The notes: generated by a model from the letters alone, not told the origin. A stretch of DNA of 11,833 nt from a bacterium (GCA_021815535.1 JAKAGL010000049.1:1-11833); one strand, 5' to 3'. Positions 1-6,570 are shown, numbered from the stretch's first letter. Made by a program: numbers and translations.

Positions 1-447
1 CGATACGCGCATGCCGGTGCTGTAGAGAAGCTCCAGCATGGCGGCATCGCGCAACCCCTCTCTCGAGTTGCGGTCGGGCTGCTCCAGCAGGGCGTCAACC
101 TGTTTGCTGTTCAGCACTTTCGGCAGATATTTTGCCGCCCCGGGAAGTTCCATGTTCTGCGTGGGATCGGCGTTCACATGCTTGTGGGCCACGAGGTGGC
201 GGTAAAACATCCGCAGGGCCGAGAGCTTCCGCCCGCGCGACCGGGCGCCGATATTATTGTCGAGCAGCGTTTTGAAATAGCCGGTCAATGCGCCGGTGGT
301 CAGCCGTTCCAGCCCATCGGCCGACGGGGATCTGAAGTGCGCCAGAAAATCCGCCACGTCGCGGCGGTACGCATCGATGGTGTTTTCCGAAAGGTTCCGC
401 TCGACGATAAGGTGTTCCAGCCATTCGTCCAGCAGGGGATGGGTCAT
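1..447 (-). CDS. xerD: Tyrosine recombinase XerD, N-terminal half (3' end beyond window)
   Basis: Reading leftward from ATG at 447, an open frame of 149 codons runs off the window edge. It looks like the XerC/XerD family, which resolves chromosome dimers at dif with FtsK. The N-terminal SAM-like core-binding domain (about residues 1–85) carries the family pattern ERNLSENTIDAYRRDV. A linker with LPKVLNSKQVDALL leads into the catalytic domain, where LRDAAMLELLYSTGMRVS ends the visible part. Arg147 in TGMRVS corresponds to the first catalytic arginine; the later His-x-x-Arg and Tyr are outside. The ATG overlaps the TGA of the upstream hydrolase (ATGA at 447–444), so the two are probably translationally coupled. 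XerD fits better than XerC from the linker and LRD…LYSTG region, but this is a judgement by eye. The cut is due to the window, not a broken gene. Confidence 0.93.
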   Translation of the reverse strand, partial: MTHPLLDEWLEHLIVERNLSENTIDAYRRDVADFLAHFRSPSADGLERLTTGALTGYFKTLLDNNIGARSRGRKLSALRMFYRHLVAHKHVNADPTQNMELPGAAKYLPKVLNSKQVDALLEQPDRNSREGLRDAAMLELLYSTGMRVS

Positions 448-1088
448 GCAAAACCTTCGGTCTGCCGCAGGAACGGGTTGTGTTCCTTTTCAAAGCCGAT
501 GGTGCTGGTGTCGCCGTGGCCGGGATACACGATCACGTCGTCCGGCAGGGTGAACAGCCTTTCGCGGATGGAGCGGAGAAGCTGGTCGTGGTTTCCCCCC
601 TTCAAGTCGCTGCGCCCGACGGACCCTTGAAAAAGCGTATCGCCGGTGAGCAAATGCCTTCCGTTGGCCAGCAGGCAGATGCCTCCGGGGGTGTGGCCGG
701 GGGTGTGGATCACAACTATTCTGAAGTCGTCGCACAGGTCGATGTTCTCGCCGTCCTCCACCACCGCATCGTTTTCCGGCGTCGGTTTCAGGCCGTAGTA
801 GTGCGCCAATTGGATCATCCCCTCGTCGTTCACCATCCACTGATCGTCCTGGTGGCAAAGGAACGGTATTTCGTAATGCGAAGTGATGGCCGCCACCGCG
901 CCAGTGTGGTCGGGATGGCAATGGGTGTTCACGATCAGCTTGGGGGCCAGATCGCGGCTGGTCAAAAAGTCAATGATGCGGCGGCTGCTGTCGCCCGGAT
1001 CGACGATGATGGCGGCCTTATGGCGTTCGCAATAGAGGATGTAACAGTTCACGTCGATAGGCCCGACGGTGATGGTTTCGATCTTCAT
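444..1088 (-). CDS. Metallo-beta-lactamase-fold hydrolase, glyoxalase II-like
   Basis: A 214-residue single-domain MBL-fold enzyme, probably cytoplasmic since there is no signal peptide. All seven expected metal ligands are visible: His56, His58, Asp60 and His61 in THCHPDHTG, His132 in HTPGHTPGG, Asp150 in LTGDTLF, and His191 in YPGHGD. The pattern HTPGHTPGG plus GDTLFQGSVGRSD is that of the short GloB-like group (COG0491), which hydrolyses thioesters such as S-lactoylglutathione or other small thiol conjugates. The longer C-terminal substrate domain of classical GloB is missing, so the true substrate is open. The start at 1088 has GGGAG six bases upstream. It overlaps xerD by 4 bases and is probably the first gene of that unit, with its own promoter at about 1116–1140. 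Confidence 0.93.
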   Translation of the reverse strand: MKIETITVGPIDVNCYILYCERHKAAIIVDPGDSSRRIIDFLTSRDLAPKLIVNTHCHPDHTGAVAAITSHYEIPFLCHQDDQWMVNDEGMIQLAHYYGLKPTPENDAVVEDGENIDLCDDFRIVVIHTPGHTPGGICLLANGRHLLTGDTLFQGSVGRSDLKGGNHDQLLRSIRERLFTLPDDVIVYPGHGDTSTIGFEKEHNPFLRQTEGFA

Positions 1089-1115
1089 GCATTCTCCCGT
1101 TATTTTTTAAAGCCT

Positions 1116-1123
1116 ATTTTATA
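1116..1123 (-). promoter_or_regulatory. Putative -10 box of the hydrolase–xerD promoter
   Basis: On the minus strand TATAAAAT lies about 28 bases before the start at 1088. The -35 region is weak: TTGTTG about 16 bases upstream of TAAAAT. A dyad at 1127–1155 covers this -35/spacer area. Seen: the hexamer and dyad. Inferred: promoter function. Confidence 0.45.
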
Positions 1124-1126
1124 CTA

Positions 1127-1155
1127 CTGAAGACCGGCAACAAACGGCTCTTCAG
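1127..1155. repeat. Hyphenated inverted repeat upstream of the hydrolase gene
   Basis: Arms CTGAAGA (1127–1133) and TCTTCAG (1149–1155) are perfect, and three further pairs (CCG/CGG) extend the stem inward past one unpaired base, leaving an 8-base loop. On the minus strand it is followed by TAGTATAAAAT rather than a T-run. An operator over the -35 region therefore fits better than a terminator for the upstream TPM gene. Confidence 0.45.
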
Positions 1156-1224
1156 AAAGAGGCTTGTGTCAAAACTCGGTGTCCCCGGATCGCGGTTATC
1201 TCATTAACAGGCGGGAACGCGCGG

Positions 1225-1345
1225 GCTCTACCACTTGCCGCCCCCGCCGCCGCCCGAAAATCCCCCGCCGCCGAAGCCGCCGCCCCCGCCGCCAAAACCT
1301 CCCCCGCCGCCGAAAAATCCGCCGCCGCCCATAAACCACGGCGGT
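1225..1345. repeat. Low-complexity CCGCCG tract
   Basis: Runs of CCGCCG and CCCCCGCC on the plus strand encode, in reverse, the polyglycine/Phe/Ser tail of the TPM protein. The tract is coding, but it could be length-variable between strains by slippage. Confidence 0.7.
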
Positions 1346-2133
1346 GTGGGGCCGCCGCCGCGGTAATCCTTGTAGTTCTTTGACACCACATAATCGAACA
1401 CCAGCCCCGCAATGCCCAACCCAACCGCGCTAAGGCCGATGAAAAGCAGAGACAGCCCGAACAGGTATGCCACCACCGCGCCGGCTCCTGCGCCGATAAG
1501 CCCGCCGGGCCACCACTCCTTCGAGCGCCCCAGCACCGCCCCCATCCACGAAACGAGGATGATGCCGGCCGGGAAGAGAACGCTGAAAAGATCGAAGTAG
1601 CTGGTCTTGCCGCGGCCGCTCCGCTGGCCAGTGCGTTTGTCGGTGAAAATCTCCCCCTTGATGGCCTGCTTGGTGCCTTCCACCGCGGCTTCCAGCCCGC
1701 CGTAAAAATCCCCCGCGCGGAACCGGGGACGCACCATCTCGCGGAATATCGCGCCGGCCTCGGCGTCGGTCACCGCCCCTTCAAGCTGGCGGCCGCAGGC
1801 GATCCAGAAATCGTGGGTATCCAGCGCCACCAGGATCAGCGCGCCGTTGTCTATCCCCTTTTTACCCACTCCCCACTGGTTGCCCGCCTTGGTGGCGTAT
1901 TCCCACGCATCCATTCCGCCGGTATCCTTGACGATGAGGATGGCTATTTCAGTGCCGGTCTGCTGTTCGTACGCGCGCAATTCGGCCTCCAGCGCGTTGC
2001 GCTGACCCGGCTGCAACAAACCCGCGGCGTCGGTAACCAGCCCGGCGGGCGGGGGAATGACCGGTTCGGCCGCGAAAGCGGCGGCGGCCCACAAAGCCGC
2101 CACCAAGGTGAATGGAAGGAGGAACCGCCTCAC
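1228..2133 (-). CDS. TPM-domain membrane protein with glycine-rich tail (YgcG type)
   Basis: A 301-residue envelope protein. Residues 1–22 are a signal peptide (FLLPFTLVAALWAAAAFAA). About 30–155 is a TPM domain, including VTDAAGLL near its start, TGTEIAILIV, and GIDNGALILVAL followed by the FWIACGRQLEG segment. Two or three hydrophobic segments follow at about 180–250, then a tail of more than 30 residues made almost only of Gly with Phe and Ser, ending GGGGGGKW. This is the YgcG/TPM_phosphatase layout (COG1512); the biochemical role is not settled, though plant TPM proteins act in photosystem II repair. The start is GTG at 2133, overlapping the lemA stop in GTGA (2133–2130), so translation is probably coupled. 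The LemA–TPM pairing is common in bacteria and implies a joint envelope role. Confidence 0.9.
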   Translation of the reverse strand: MRRFLLPFTLVAALWAAAAFAAEPVIPPPAGLVTDAAGLLQPGQRNALEAELRAYEQQTGTEIAILIVKDTGGMDAWEYATKAGNQWGVGKKGIDNGALILVALDTHDFWIACGRQLEGAVTDAEAGAIFREMVRPRFRAGDFYGGLEAAVEGTKQAIKGEIFTDKRTGQRSGRGKTSYFDLFSVLFPAGIILVSWMGAVLGRSKEWWPGGLIGAGAGAVVAYLFGLSLLFIGLSAVGLGIAGLVFDYVVSKNYKDYRGGGPTPPWFMGGGGFFGGGGGFGGGGGGFGGGGFSGGGGGGKW

Positions 2134-2702
2134 TTCTTGTCGAACGAAACCGTCGGCAGCGTCTCGGCTCCGCTCTTTGCCTCGAACAGCGTTTTCGCGG
2201 TGAAACCGTACATCCCGGCGATGATGCTGCCGGGGAACATCCTGATGGTCATGTTGTACATCTTCACCGTTTCGTTATAGCTTTGCCGCGCGAACTGTAT
2301 GCGGTTTTCCGTGCCGGCCAACTCGTCATTCAGCCGCATGAACGCTTCGGTAGCCTTAAGGGTGGGGTAGCTTTCCACCGTCACCAGCAGGCGCGAGATC
2401 GCGCTGTTGAACTGGTTGGCGGCGTCGATCTTTTCATTCGCGTTGCCGGCCTTGGCCCAGGCCGAGCGGGCGTTGGTAACGGCTTCGAGCGTGCTTTGCT
2501 CGAAATTGGCCGCCCCCTTCACGGTGTTCACCAGGTTGGGGATGAGGTCCATCCGCCGCTGGTATTGCACCTCTATCTGCGCCCACGAGGTTTTGGCGGA
2601 TTCGTCAAGCTGCACAAGCGAGTTGTACGTGTTGACGCCCCACGCCACAAAGAAGAACAGTACGAGGCCGATGGCAATAAGGATAACGGTGCTTTTTTTC
2701 AT
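2130..2702 (-). CDS. lemA: LemA family protein
   Basis: About 190 residues from ATG at 2702. A single N-terminal membrane segment (VILIAIGLVLFFFVAWGV, about residues 5–22) is followed by the long helical LemA domain with its hallmarks: YNSLVQLDESAKTSWAQIEV, QRRMDLIPNLVNTVKG, and near the end YNETVKMYNMTIRMFPGSII. The helices should face the periplasm or cell exterior. Function is not settled in any bacterium; the family is repeatedly found beside TPM proteins, as here, where the downstream TPM gene starts inside this stop codon. The frame is open further upstream (to 2789). ATG at 2711 gives MGNMKKS, but MKKS at 2702 gives the usual short cytoplasmic tail. Neither has a good ribosome binding site, and a TACAAT hexamer sits 7 bases before 2702. 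Confidence 0.93.
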   Translation of the reverse strand: MKKSTVILIAIGLVLFFFVAWGVNTYNSLVQLDESAKTSWAQIEVQYQRRMDLIPNLVNTVKGAANFEQSTLEAVTNARSAWAKAGNANEKIDAANQFNSAISRLLVTVESYPTLKATEAFMRLNDELAGTENRIQFARQSYNETVKMYNMTIRMFPGSIIAGMYGFTAKTLFEAKSGAETLPTVSFDKK

Positions 2703-2749
2703 ATTGCCCATTGTATCCAAAAGCCGCCAATAAGGGAACTGAGTCGCGT

Positions 2750-2777
2750 TTGACGGCATAAGAAAATGCCCTAGACT
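2750..2777 (+). promoter_or_regulatory. Putative sigma70-type promoter of the reductase-like gene
   Basis: TTGACG at 2750–2755 (5 of 6 to consensus) is separated by 16 bases from TAGACT at 2772–2777 (4 of 6), which would start transcription near 2784. Between the boxes lies the small dyad GGCAT…ATGCC (2755–2770). A strong GGAGG at 2821–2825 precedes the ATG at 2835. Confidence 0.5.
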
Positions 2778-2834
2778 GGTAACGAGCACAAAAAACCGCT
2801 TTTATCACTATCAAAACATGGGAGGAACCGATCC

Positions 2835-3461
2835 ATGAGAAAGCTGAAAATAACCCAGTTCATGACCCTCGACGGCGTCGTTCAGGCCCCCGGCGGCCCT
2901 ACCGAGGACCGCTCCGGCAGGTTCGTCCACGGCGGCTGGCAATTCACCTACTGGGACGAAATGATGGGGAAGGTGATGGGGGATTTTATGGCGCCCCCGT
3001 TCGATCTTCTGCTGGGGCATTTCACCTACCGGATATTCGCCGCCTACTGGCCGAAAGTTACGGATGCAGACCCCACGGCGGCCAAGCTGAATTCCGTCAA
3101 AAAGTACGTGGCGTCCAGAAAACGGCTGAAGCTGGCATGGAACAATTCCGAGCAGATCGCCGGCAACGTGGTAACCGGCATAAAAAATCTCAAGGCCCAA
3201 AGCGGCCCCGAGATACAGGTGTACGGCAGCGGCAATCTGGCCCAGACGCTCATCAAAAACGGGCTGATAGACGAATTCCAGCTGTTTATCTTTCCCGTTA
3301 CCATCGGGAAGGGAAAGCGGCTGTTCGCCGGGGGAACCCGGCCCGAAGGCTTCAGGCTTTTAGAAAGCAGGGTTTCCACCACCGGCGTTATTATCGCGCG
3401 GTACGCCCCGGCGGGAGAACTGAAAACCGGCTCGTTCGCGTTGGACGAGGGGAAAGGGTGA
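2835..3461 (+). CDS. Dihydrofolate reductase-family (RibD C-terminal-like) protein
   Basis: A 208-residue cytoplasmic protein of the RibD_C/dihydrofolate-reductase superfamily. Recognisable parts are ITQFMTLDGVVQAPGG near the N terminus, FDLLLGHFTYRIFAAYWP (the segment equivalent to 'LLGRRTYE' in relatives), and VYGSGNLAQTLIKNGLID followed by FPVTIGKGKRLFAGG. Such proteins are predicted NAD(P)H-dependent reductases (YyaP/YwjB-like). Real substrates are mostly unknown, and it should not be taken as the essential folate DHFR. Start choice is firm: GGGAGG lies 9 bases before the ATG. It stands alone, divergent from lemA, with its own promoter. A weak terminator-like element follows at 3526–3544. 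No damage to the frame is visible. Confidence 0.9.
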   Translation: MRKLKITQFMTLDGVVQAPGGPTEDRSGRFVHGGWQFTYWDEMMGKVMGDFMAPPFDLLLGHFTYRIFAAYWPKVTDADPTAAKLNSVKKYVASRKRLKLAWNNSEQIAGNVVTGIKNLKAQSGPEIQVYGSGNLAQTLIKNGLIDEFQLFIFPVTIGKGKRLFAGGTRPEGFRLLESRVSTTGVIIARYAPAGELKTGSFALDEGKG

Positions 3462-3525
3462 TTTCGGCCCGATGGTCAGGCCGGTCGTAAGAAAAAGGGC
3501 GCCAGCCAAAAAGATGACCAGCAGC

Positions 3526-3544
3526 CCGGGGGCACCGGTTTTTT
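3526..3544 (+). terminator. Weak candidate terminator after the reductase-like gene
   Basis: CCGG, 5-base loop, CCGG, then six T's. The 4-bp stem is short for an intrinsic terminator, but position and T-run fit. The rest of 3462–3685 shows no convincing gene. Confidence 0.3.
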
Positions 3545-3685
3545 AGGTCACGCTTGCGCCTGGTCTGCCCGAAGTGCCGGCCGGGGTATTACCGCCCCCG
3601 AAAAGGATGAGGCGCGGGGAAAATCACCTGCCCTCCGCAACGGTCCGTGCCATGTGTACCACCCGTTTTAATATGCGGCGGTTAT

Positions 3686-4894
3686 TTATTGTTGTTTATT
3701 GGCCGGCTTCCGTTTGAAAACATTCGGATACGGTTCATTTATGAAACCTGGCCAAAGCCGCCCTTCTTTTGGATCGAGCGTAAGGAGCTTAAGGTCGAGC
3801 AACTTTTTCAAATCCCTTCGTTTGCTTTTATCCGAAAGCTTCAGGTACAGGCTCCTGTACCACGGCGCATGTTCCACCTCTAACAGCAATGGCGGGGTGC
3901 CGCTGGCAAATATCTGCGTGACTATTGTGTATTGGCGGCTATTTATGTTTTTTTCATCAAACAGCTGTTTTATCTTTACCTCGAACAGAATCAGGTGAAT
4001 AAGGTTATTTACTCTGTCGCTAAGACGGTTGATTACTTCAAGTAGCCCTTCAAGGTGGAATTTGATAAAAGGAGTATTTGGAAATGGCCTGTGCTTCTCG
4101 TAATTTTTTCGGCAGGTATTGAATAGGGTGAAATATTCGTCGATATGGGCGAGATAATAACCCGCCATTGCGAACGGGGCATATTGAAAATCCTCCCGTT
4201 TCAGGATGGTGGCCTCCAGTACCCGGCCCACCCTGCCGTTGCCATCCCAAAATGGGTGTATCAACTCGTAGTACAGATGGACCAGCGGGGCGCGGAAAAA
4301 CGCGGGGACTTTTTTATCTTCCATCTCGTTGTGCCAATCCACCAGCGCGTTCGTGAGTAGTTCGATGTCCGCCTTGAGTTGGGGGGGCCTGTATCTGCCG
4401 CCGTGGGTGAGGTCGCCAACGTGGGTTACGGTATCTTTTTGGTTGTTGCGAAAGTGGCCCGGCAGGTTGTGGGGGTGCGATAATCCGTTAGTAATAGCAG
4501 AATGTATGTCACGGATAAAATCGACGGATAACCGCCACTGTTTATCGTGGGCGGCGGTCAAGGCCAAGTCGTATGCCCGTTTAATATTCACCGCCCGCAG
4601 TTCTTCTTCTTTGCTGATGGCCTCGGGAGGAAGATTTATAATCCGCTCGGTTTCTTCCTGTGTGAGCGTGCCTCCTTCGATAGTGTTTGTGCCGTAAATG
4701 CTGCCGGCAATAACCTCTTTTTCAAGTTTGATGGCGCTTTCAGACAGCGGCAGTTTCTTGAAGCGGCCCTGCGCGTCCAGCACGCGCTGAAAGATTAAAT
4801 GGATTTCGGCGGTGTCGAATCCCATCTGAAAGACAAAAGGTCCAAACCGGCTGGTATCAACCCTTTTTCTGACGTCCGCTACTTCTAGGGGCAT
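3686..4894 (-). CDS. Fic family protein (probable AMP transferase) with winged-helix C terminus
   Basis: 402 residues from ATG at 4894. The catalytic motif HPFWDGNGRVGR at about 213–224 is complete: His213 as base, Asp for metal, the Gly-Asn-Gly-Arg anion hole. Such enzymes usually transfer AMP from ATP to a hydroxyl side chain. An inhibitory motif TNTIEG ([ST]xxxE[GN]) sits N-terminal at about 69–74, with the glutamate at about 73. That marks a class II, self-inhibited Fic protein, which agrees with the absence of a separate antitoxin gene. The last ~90 residues look like a winged helix (KLSDKSKRRDLKKLLDLKLL as recognition region), so DNA binding or autoregulation is possible. The frame could begin at TTG 4957, but that would make three 12-base repeats encode an odd WTxxWTxx repeat, so 4894 is preferred. 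The gene is clearly more AT-rich than its neighbours and stands alone: probably acquired. Confidence 0.92.
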   Translation of the reverse strand: MPLEVADVRKRVDTSRFGPFVFQMGFDTAEIHLIFQRVLDAQGRFKKLPLSESAIKLEKEVIAGSIYGTNTIEGGTLTQEETERIINLPPEAISKEEELRAVNIKRAYDLALTAAHDKQWRLSVDFIRDIHSAITNGLSHPHNLPGHFRNNQKDTVTHVGDLTHGGRYRPPQLKADIELLTNALVDWHNEMEDKKVPAFFRAPLVHLYYELIHPFWDGNGRVGRVLEATILKREDFQYAPFAMAGYYLAHIDEYFTLFNTCRKNYEKHRPFPNTPFIKFHLEGLLEVINRLSDRVNNLIHLILFEVKIKQLFDEKNINSRQYTIVTQIFASGTPPLLLEVEHAPWYRSLYLKLSDKSKRRDLKKLLDLKLLTLDPKEGRLWPGFINEPYPNVFKRKPANKQQ

Positions 4895-4900
4895 GGCTAA

Positions 4901-4930
4901 ATGATAGCGTATTGATCCGGATATTGTCCA
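4901..4930 (-). promoter_or_regulatory. Putative fic promoter, leaderless
   Basis: On the minus strand TGGACA (4930–4925, 5 of 6 to TTGACA) is followed after 18 bases by TATCAT (4906–4901, 5 of 6 to TATAAT). Six bases further is the ATG at 4894, so transcription would start at or beside the start codon. No ribosome binding site precedes this ATG. A second candidate -10, a perfect TATAAT at 5000–4995, lies upstream. Confidence 0.5.
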
Positions 4931-4954
4931 AATAATTGTCCATTTTTTTGTCCA
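4924..4954 (-). repeat. Three 12-base-spaced TTGTCCA direct repeats (candidate operator)
   Basis: TTGTCCA occurs at 4924–4930, 4936–4942 and 4948–4954 on the plus strand (TGGACAA on the coding strand of fic), exactly 12 bases apart with A/T-only bases between. A fourth TGTCCA is at 5027–5032. The promoter-proximal copy coincides with the -35 box. Inferred role: regulator binding sites for fic, possibly its own winged-helix domain. Confidence 0.6.
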
Positions 4955-5090
4955 CAATAAATAGGCTATAAAAAGCTGTTTTTTTACGCATTAAATTATA
5001 TTTTGAGTATTTTATGGGCAATAAAATGTCCACAAACAAAGTCATCGTTTGAAGGAGATTTCCCGTAGCAAAAAATGAGTTCAAAAACGC

Positions 5091-5120
5091 TTTACTTTGC
5101 GGGGCGGTTGCGTGTAGAAT
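5091..5120 (+). promoter_or_regulatory. Putative rpmB promoter
   Basis: TTTACT at 5091–5096 and TAGAAT at 5115–5120, 18 bases apart, each close to sigma70 consensus (4/6 and 5/6). Transcription would begin near 5127, giving a short leader with GAGGAG at 5146–5151 before the ATG at 5160. Confidence 0.5.
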
Positions 5121-5159
5121 CCCTTTTTCCTATATTTGAGTAACTGAGGAGACGAAATC

Positions 5160-5387
5160 ATGGCTATGGAATGTGAAATCTGCGGCAAAAAGCCGGTGTA
5201 CGGCAGCAACATCTCGCACGCGCACAACGTGACGAGCCGGCGCTACAACCCGAATCTGCAACCGGTCCGCGCCGTCATCAACGGCACCGTGCGCAAAATA
5301 CGCGCCTGCACCCGCTGTATCCGCAGCGGCAAAGTGGTGAAACCGGCCGCCCGCAAGATACCGGCAGCCGCCCCCGCCGCCAAATAA
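5160..5387 (+). CDS. rpmB: Ribosomal protein L28 (bL28), zinc-binding form
   Basis: 75 residues, normal for the family. It begins MAMECEICGKKPVYGSNISH and contains RRYNPNLQPVRAVINGTVRK and RACTRCIRSGKVVK. Four cysteines in two CxxC pairs (Cys5/Cys8 and Cys50/Cys53) make it the 'C+' form expected to hold zinc. The last ~15 residues are an Ala/Pro/Lys tail (AARKIPAAAPAAK) that is probably a flexible, RNA-contacting extension. GAGGAG eight bases before ATG makes the start firm. It is a single-gene unit: own promoter upstream, strong terminator just after. No rpmG partner is adjacent. Confidence 0.97.
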   Translation: MAMECEICGKKPVYGSNISHAHNVTSRRYNPNLQPVRAVINGTVRKIRACTRCIRSGKVVKPAARKIPAAAPAAK

Positions 5388-5412
5388 TCCGCTTTTCAAA
5401 CGGCGATTGACG

Positions 5413-5442
5413 GGAGGATGTTGAAAAACATCCTCCTTTTTT
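5413..5442 (+). terminator. Strong intrinsic terminator of rpmB
   Basis: A perfect 10-bp stem (GGAGGATGTT at 5413–5422, AACATCCTCC at 5427–5436) with a GAAA tetraloop, followed by six T's (5437–5442). The T-run overlaps the stop codon (5443–5441) of the convergent ATP-grasp gene. On the minus strand no T-run follows, so it acts in one direction only. Confidence 0.92.
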
Positions 5443-6514
5443 ATTTTCTCCCGGCAAAGGCCGCATATGCCGCCGCAGTTTTCTCGTCCAACACCGCGCG
5501 GCAATCCGCCATCGTCGTTCCCTCGGCGTACAGCGTCAGCACCGGCGCGCCGTTTGCAATAACGCTCGCCTCGTGCGGGATGTCCCGCGCGTTCCGGGCG
5601 AACCACTCCGCGCTTCCGTGAAACGTAAGATCGTGCCGCGCGTAAATCACCTTATTGCCGATCACCCCGCCGCTTGACGCGCGTGAAAAATCCGGCGCAT
5701 CCTCCGGCGACATCTGGGCCGCGACCAGATCGACGCCGCGCAATCCTGCAAAAAGAGCTGCGGTGGCGGTGGGGCGCGGGTTGATCTCCAAAAGCCACAA
5801 CGCCTCATCGTTCAATATGAAGTCGGCCCCCCACCAGCCGATCATGCCGCTTGCGGCGGTCACGCGCACTCCGAAACTTTCAAGGGCGTTCACAACGTCT
5901 GATGCCAATGGAACGGGGAATATGCCGCCGCCGTACAGAAACCCGTGGTTCAGGTGGATCGACGCTCCCAAAAAATCGCTCCGCCCCGCCGAGGAGAAAA
6001 AAAGCGCGCCGATGCTTTCCCCCTCGATGAGCTGTTGCCGGTATTCATCCTTTCCCTTGATCTCGCCGCCGGGACGGATGCCGGTGCCCCCTGCAGTTAT
6101 CAATGATTTGACGATCCAAGGCATTTCAGGGGGATTTGGGGGAGCATCGTAAAACGAAACCGGAGGAACCCTGATGCCGCCGGTTGCCATTTCGCGTAAA
6201 AATGAAAGATCGCGCGCCATCGCCACCGCGCGGGACGATGCGTTGAGAACCCTCTTTTTCCGTCCGGCCTCTCCCACAACCTCCGGAGCCGCTTCTATTG
6301 GCGAGCCGAAAAGCAGCGGCCCCGGCGCGGTTTCCCACGTGCGCAAAAATTCCTCCGGCGTTTTCCCAAAGCCCCCCGGCGTCAGCGGCAACGCGAACCG
6401 CGCGCCATCCCAATCGTTAAATCCGTCGGCCATGCATACGCGCCAGCCGTGGGCGTGCGCATTCTCGCACAGGGGGCGCGCGTGGCGGCTGATAACGGTA
6501 ATGGCGCGTTGCAT
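5441..6514 (-). CDS. ATP-grasp domain protein, substrate unknown
   Basis: 357 residues, cytoplasmic, ATP-grasp fold. Visible parts: an N-terminal Rossmann-like region (about 1–90); Lys136 in WIVKSLITAGGTGIRPG, with the glycine-rich loop that covers ATP; QLIEGESIGALF (about 161–172), the adenine/ribose-contact segment; Asp231 in WWGADFIL; and LLEINPRPTAT (241–251), where Glu243 and Asn245 should bind magnesium. The layout resembles the predicted carboligases of COG2232, some of which sit in tetrahydromethanopterin or methanofuran pathways of methylotrophs. No such C1 genes are visible here, so a carboxylate–amine ligase of unknown substrate is the safe call. There is no ribosome binding site before ATG 6514. 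A TACAAT hexamer lies 6 bases upstream, suggesting a leaderless message. Its stop lies in the rpmB terminator T-run. Confidence 0.85.
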   Translation of the reverse strand: MQRAITVISRHARPLCENAHAHGWRVCMADGFNDWDGARFALPLTPGGFGKTPEEFLRTWETAPGPLLFGSPIEAAPEVVGEAGRKKRVLNASSRAVAMARDLSFLREMATGGIRVPPVSFYDAPPNPPEMPWIVKSLITAGGTGIRPGGEIKGKDEYRQQLIEGESIGALFFSSAGRSDFLGASIHLNHGFLYGGGIFPVPLASDVVNALESFGVRVTAASGMIGWWGADFILNDEALWLLEINPRPTATAALFAGLRGVDLVAAQMSPEDAPDFSRASSGGVIGNKVIYARHDLTFHGSAEWFARNARDIPHEASVIANGAPVLTLYAEGTTMADCRAVLDEKTAAAYAAFAGRK

Positions 6515-6570
6515 GGAATAATTGTACGGCCAACCGCCGCCCCATGCGCGGATTATGGTAAATTTAATAC
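6515..6570. promoter_or_regulatory. Compact divergent promoter region between ATP-grasp and TPR genes
   Basis: 56 bases separate the two start codons. Minus strand: TACAAT (6526–6521), 6 bases before ATG 6514. Plus strand: extended -10 TGGTAAATT (6556–6564), 6 bases before GTG 6571. No Shine-Dalgarno sequence precedes either start, and no good -35 is seen. Both messages may be leaderless. Confidence 0.45.

Noticed and set aside
480..1130. 216-residue plus-strand open frame over the hydrolase gene
   Set aside because: It is antisense to a protein with seven intact metal ligands; its own product resembles nothing and comes from GC-rich codon bias.
1167..1172. Perfect TTGACA on the minus strand as a -35 box
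   Set aside because: No -10-like sequence occurs 16–18 bases downstream (AGCCGT there).
1225..1345. CCGCCG tract as a non-coding satellite or CRISPR-like array
   Set aside because: It is fully explained as the polyglycine tail of the TPM protein.
3470..3550. Membrane-helix-like reading (GLLVIFLAGALFLTTG) on the minus strand after the reductase-like gene
   Set aside because: It follows a stop codon, has no ATG or GTG start or ribosome binding site, and runs into the 3' end of the reductase-like gene. At best it is a remnant.
4895..4957. Longer Fic start at TTG 4957
   Set aside because: It would add a WTKKWTIIWT stretch encoded by the 12-base repeats, with no ribosome binding site; ATG 4894 gives a normal N terminus and fits the promoter geometry.
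4857..5084. 75-residue open frame on the minus strand upstream of fic
   Set aside because: It runs through the AT-rich control region with the tandem repeats, lacks a ribosome binding site and resembles no protein; its overlap with the fic start makes it unlikely.
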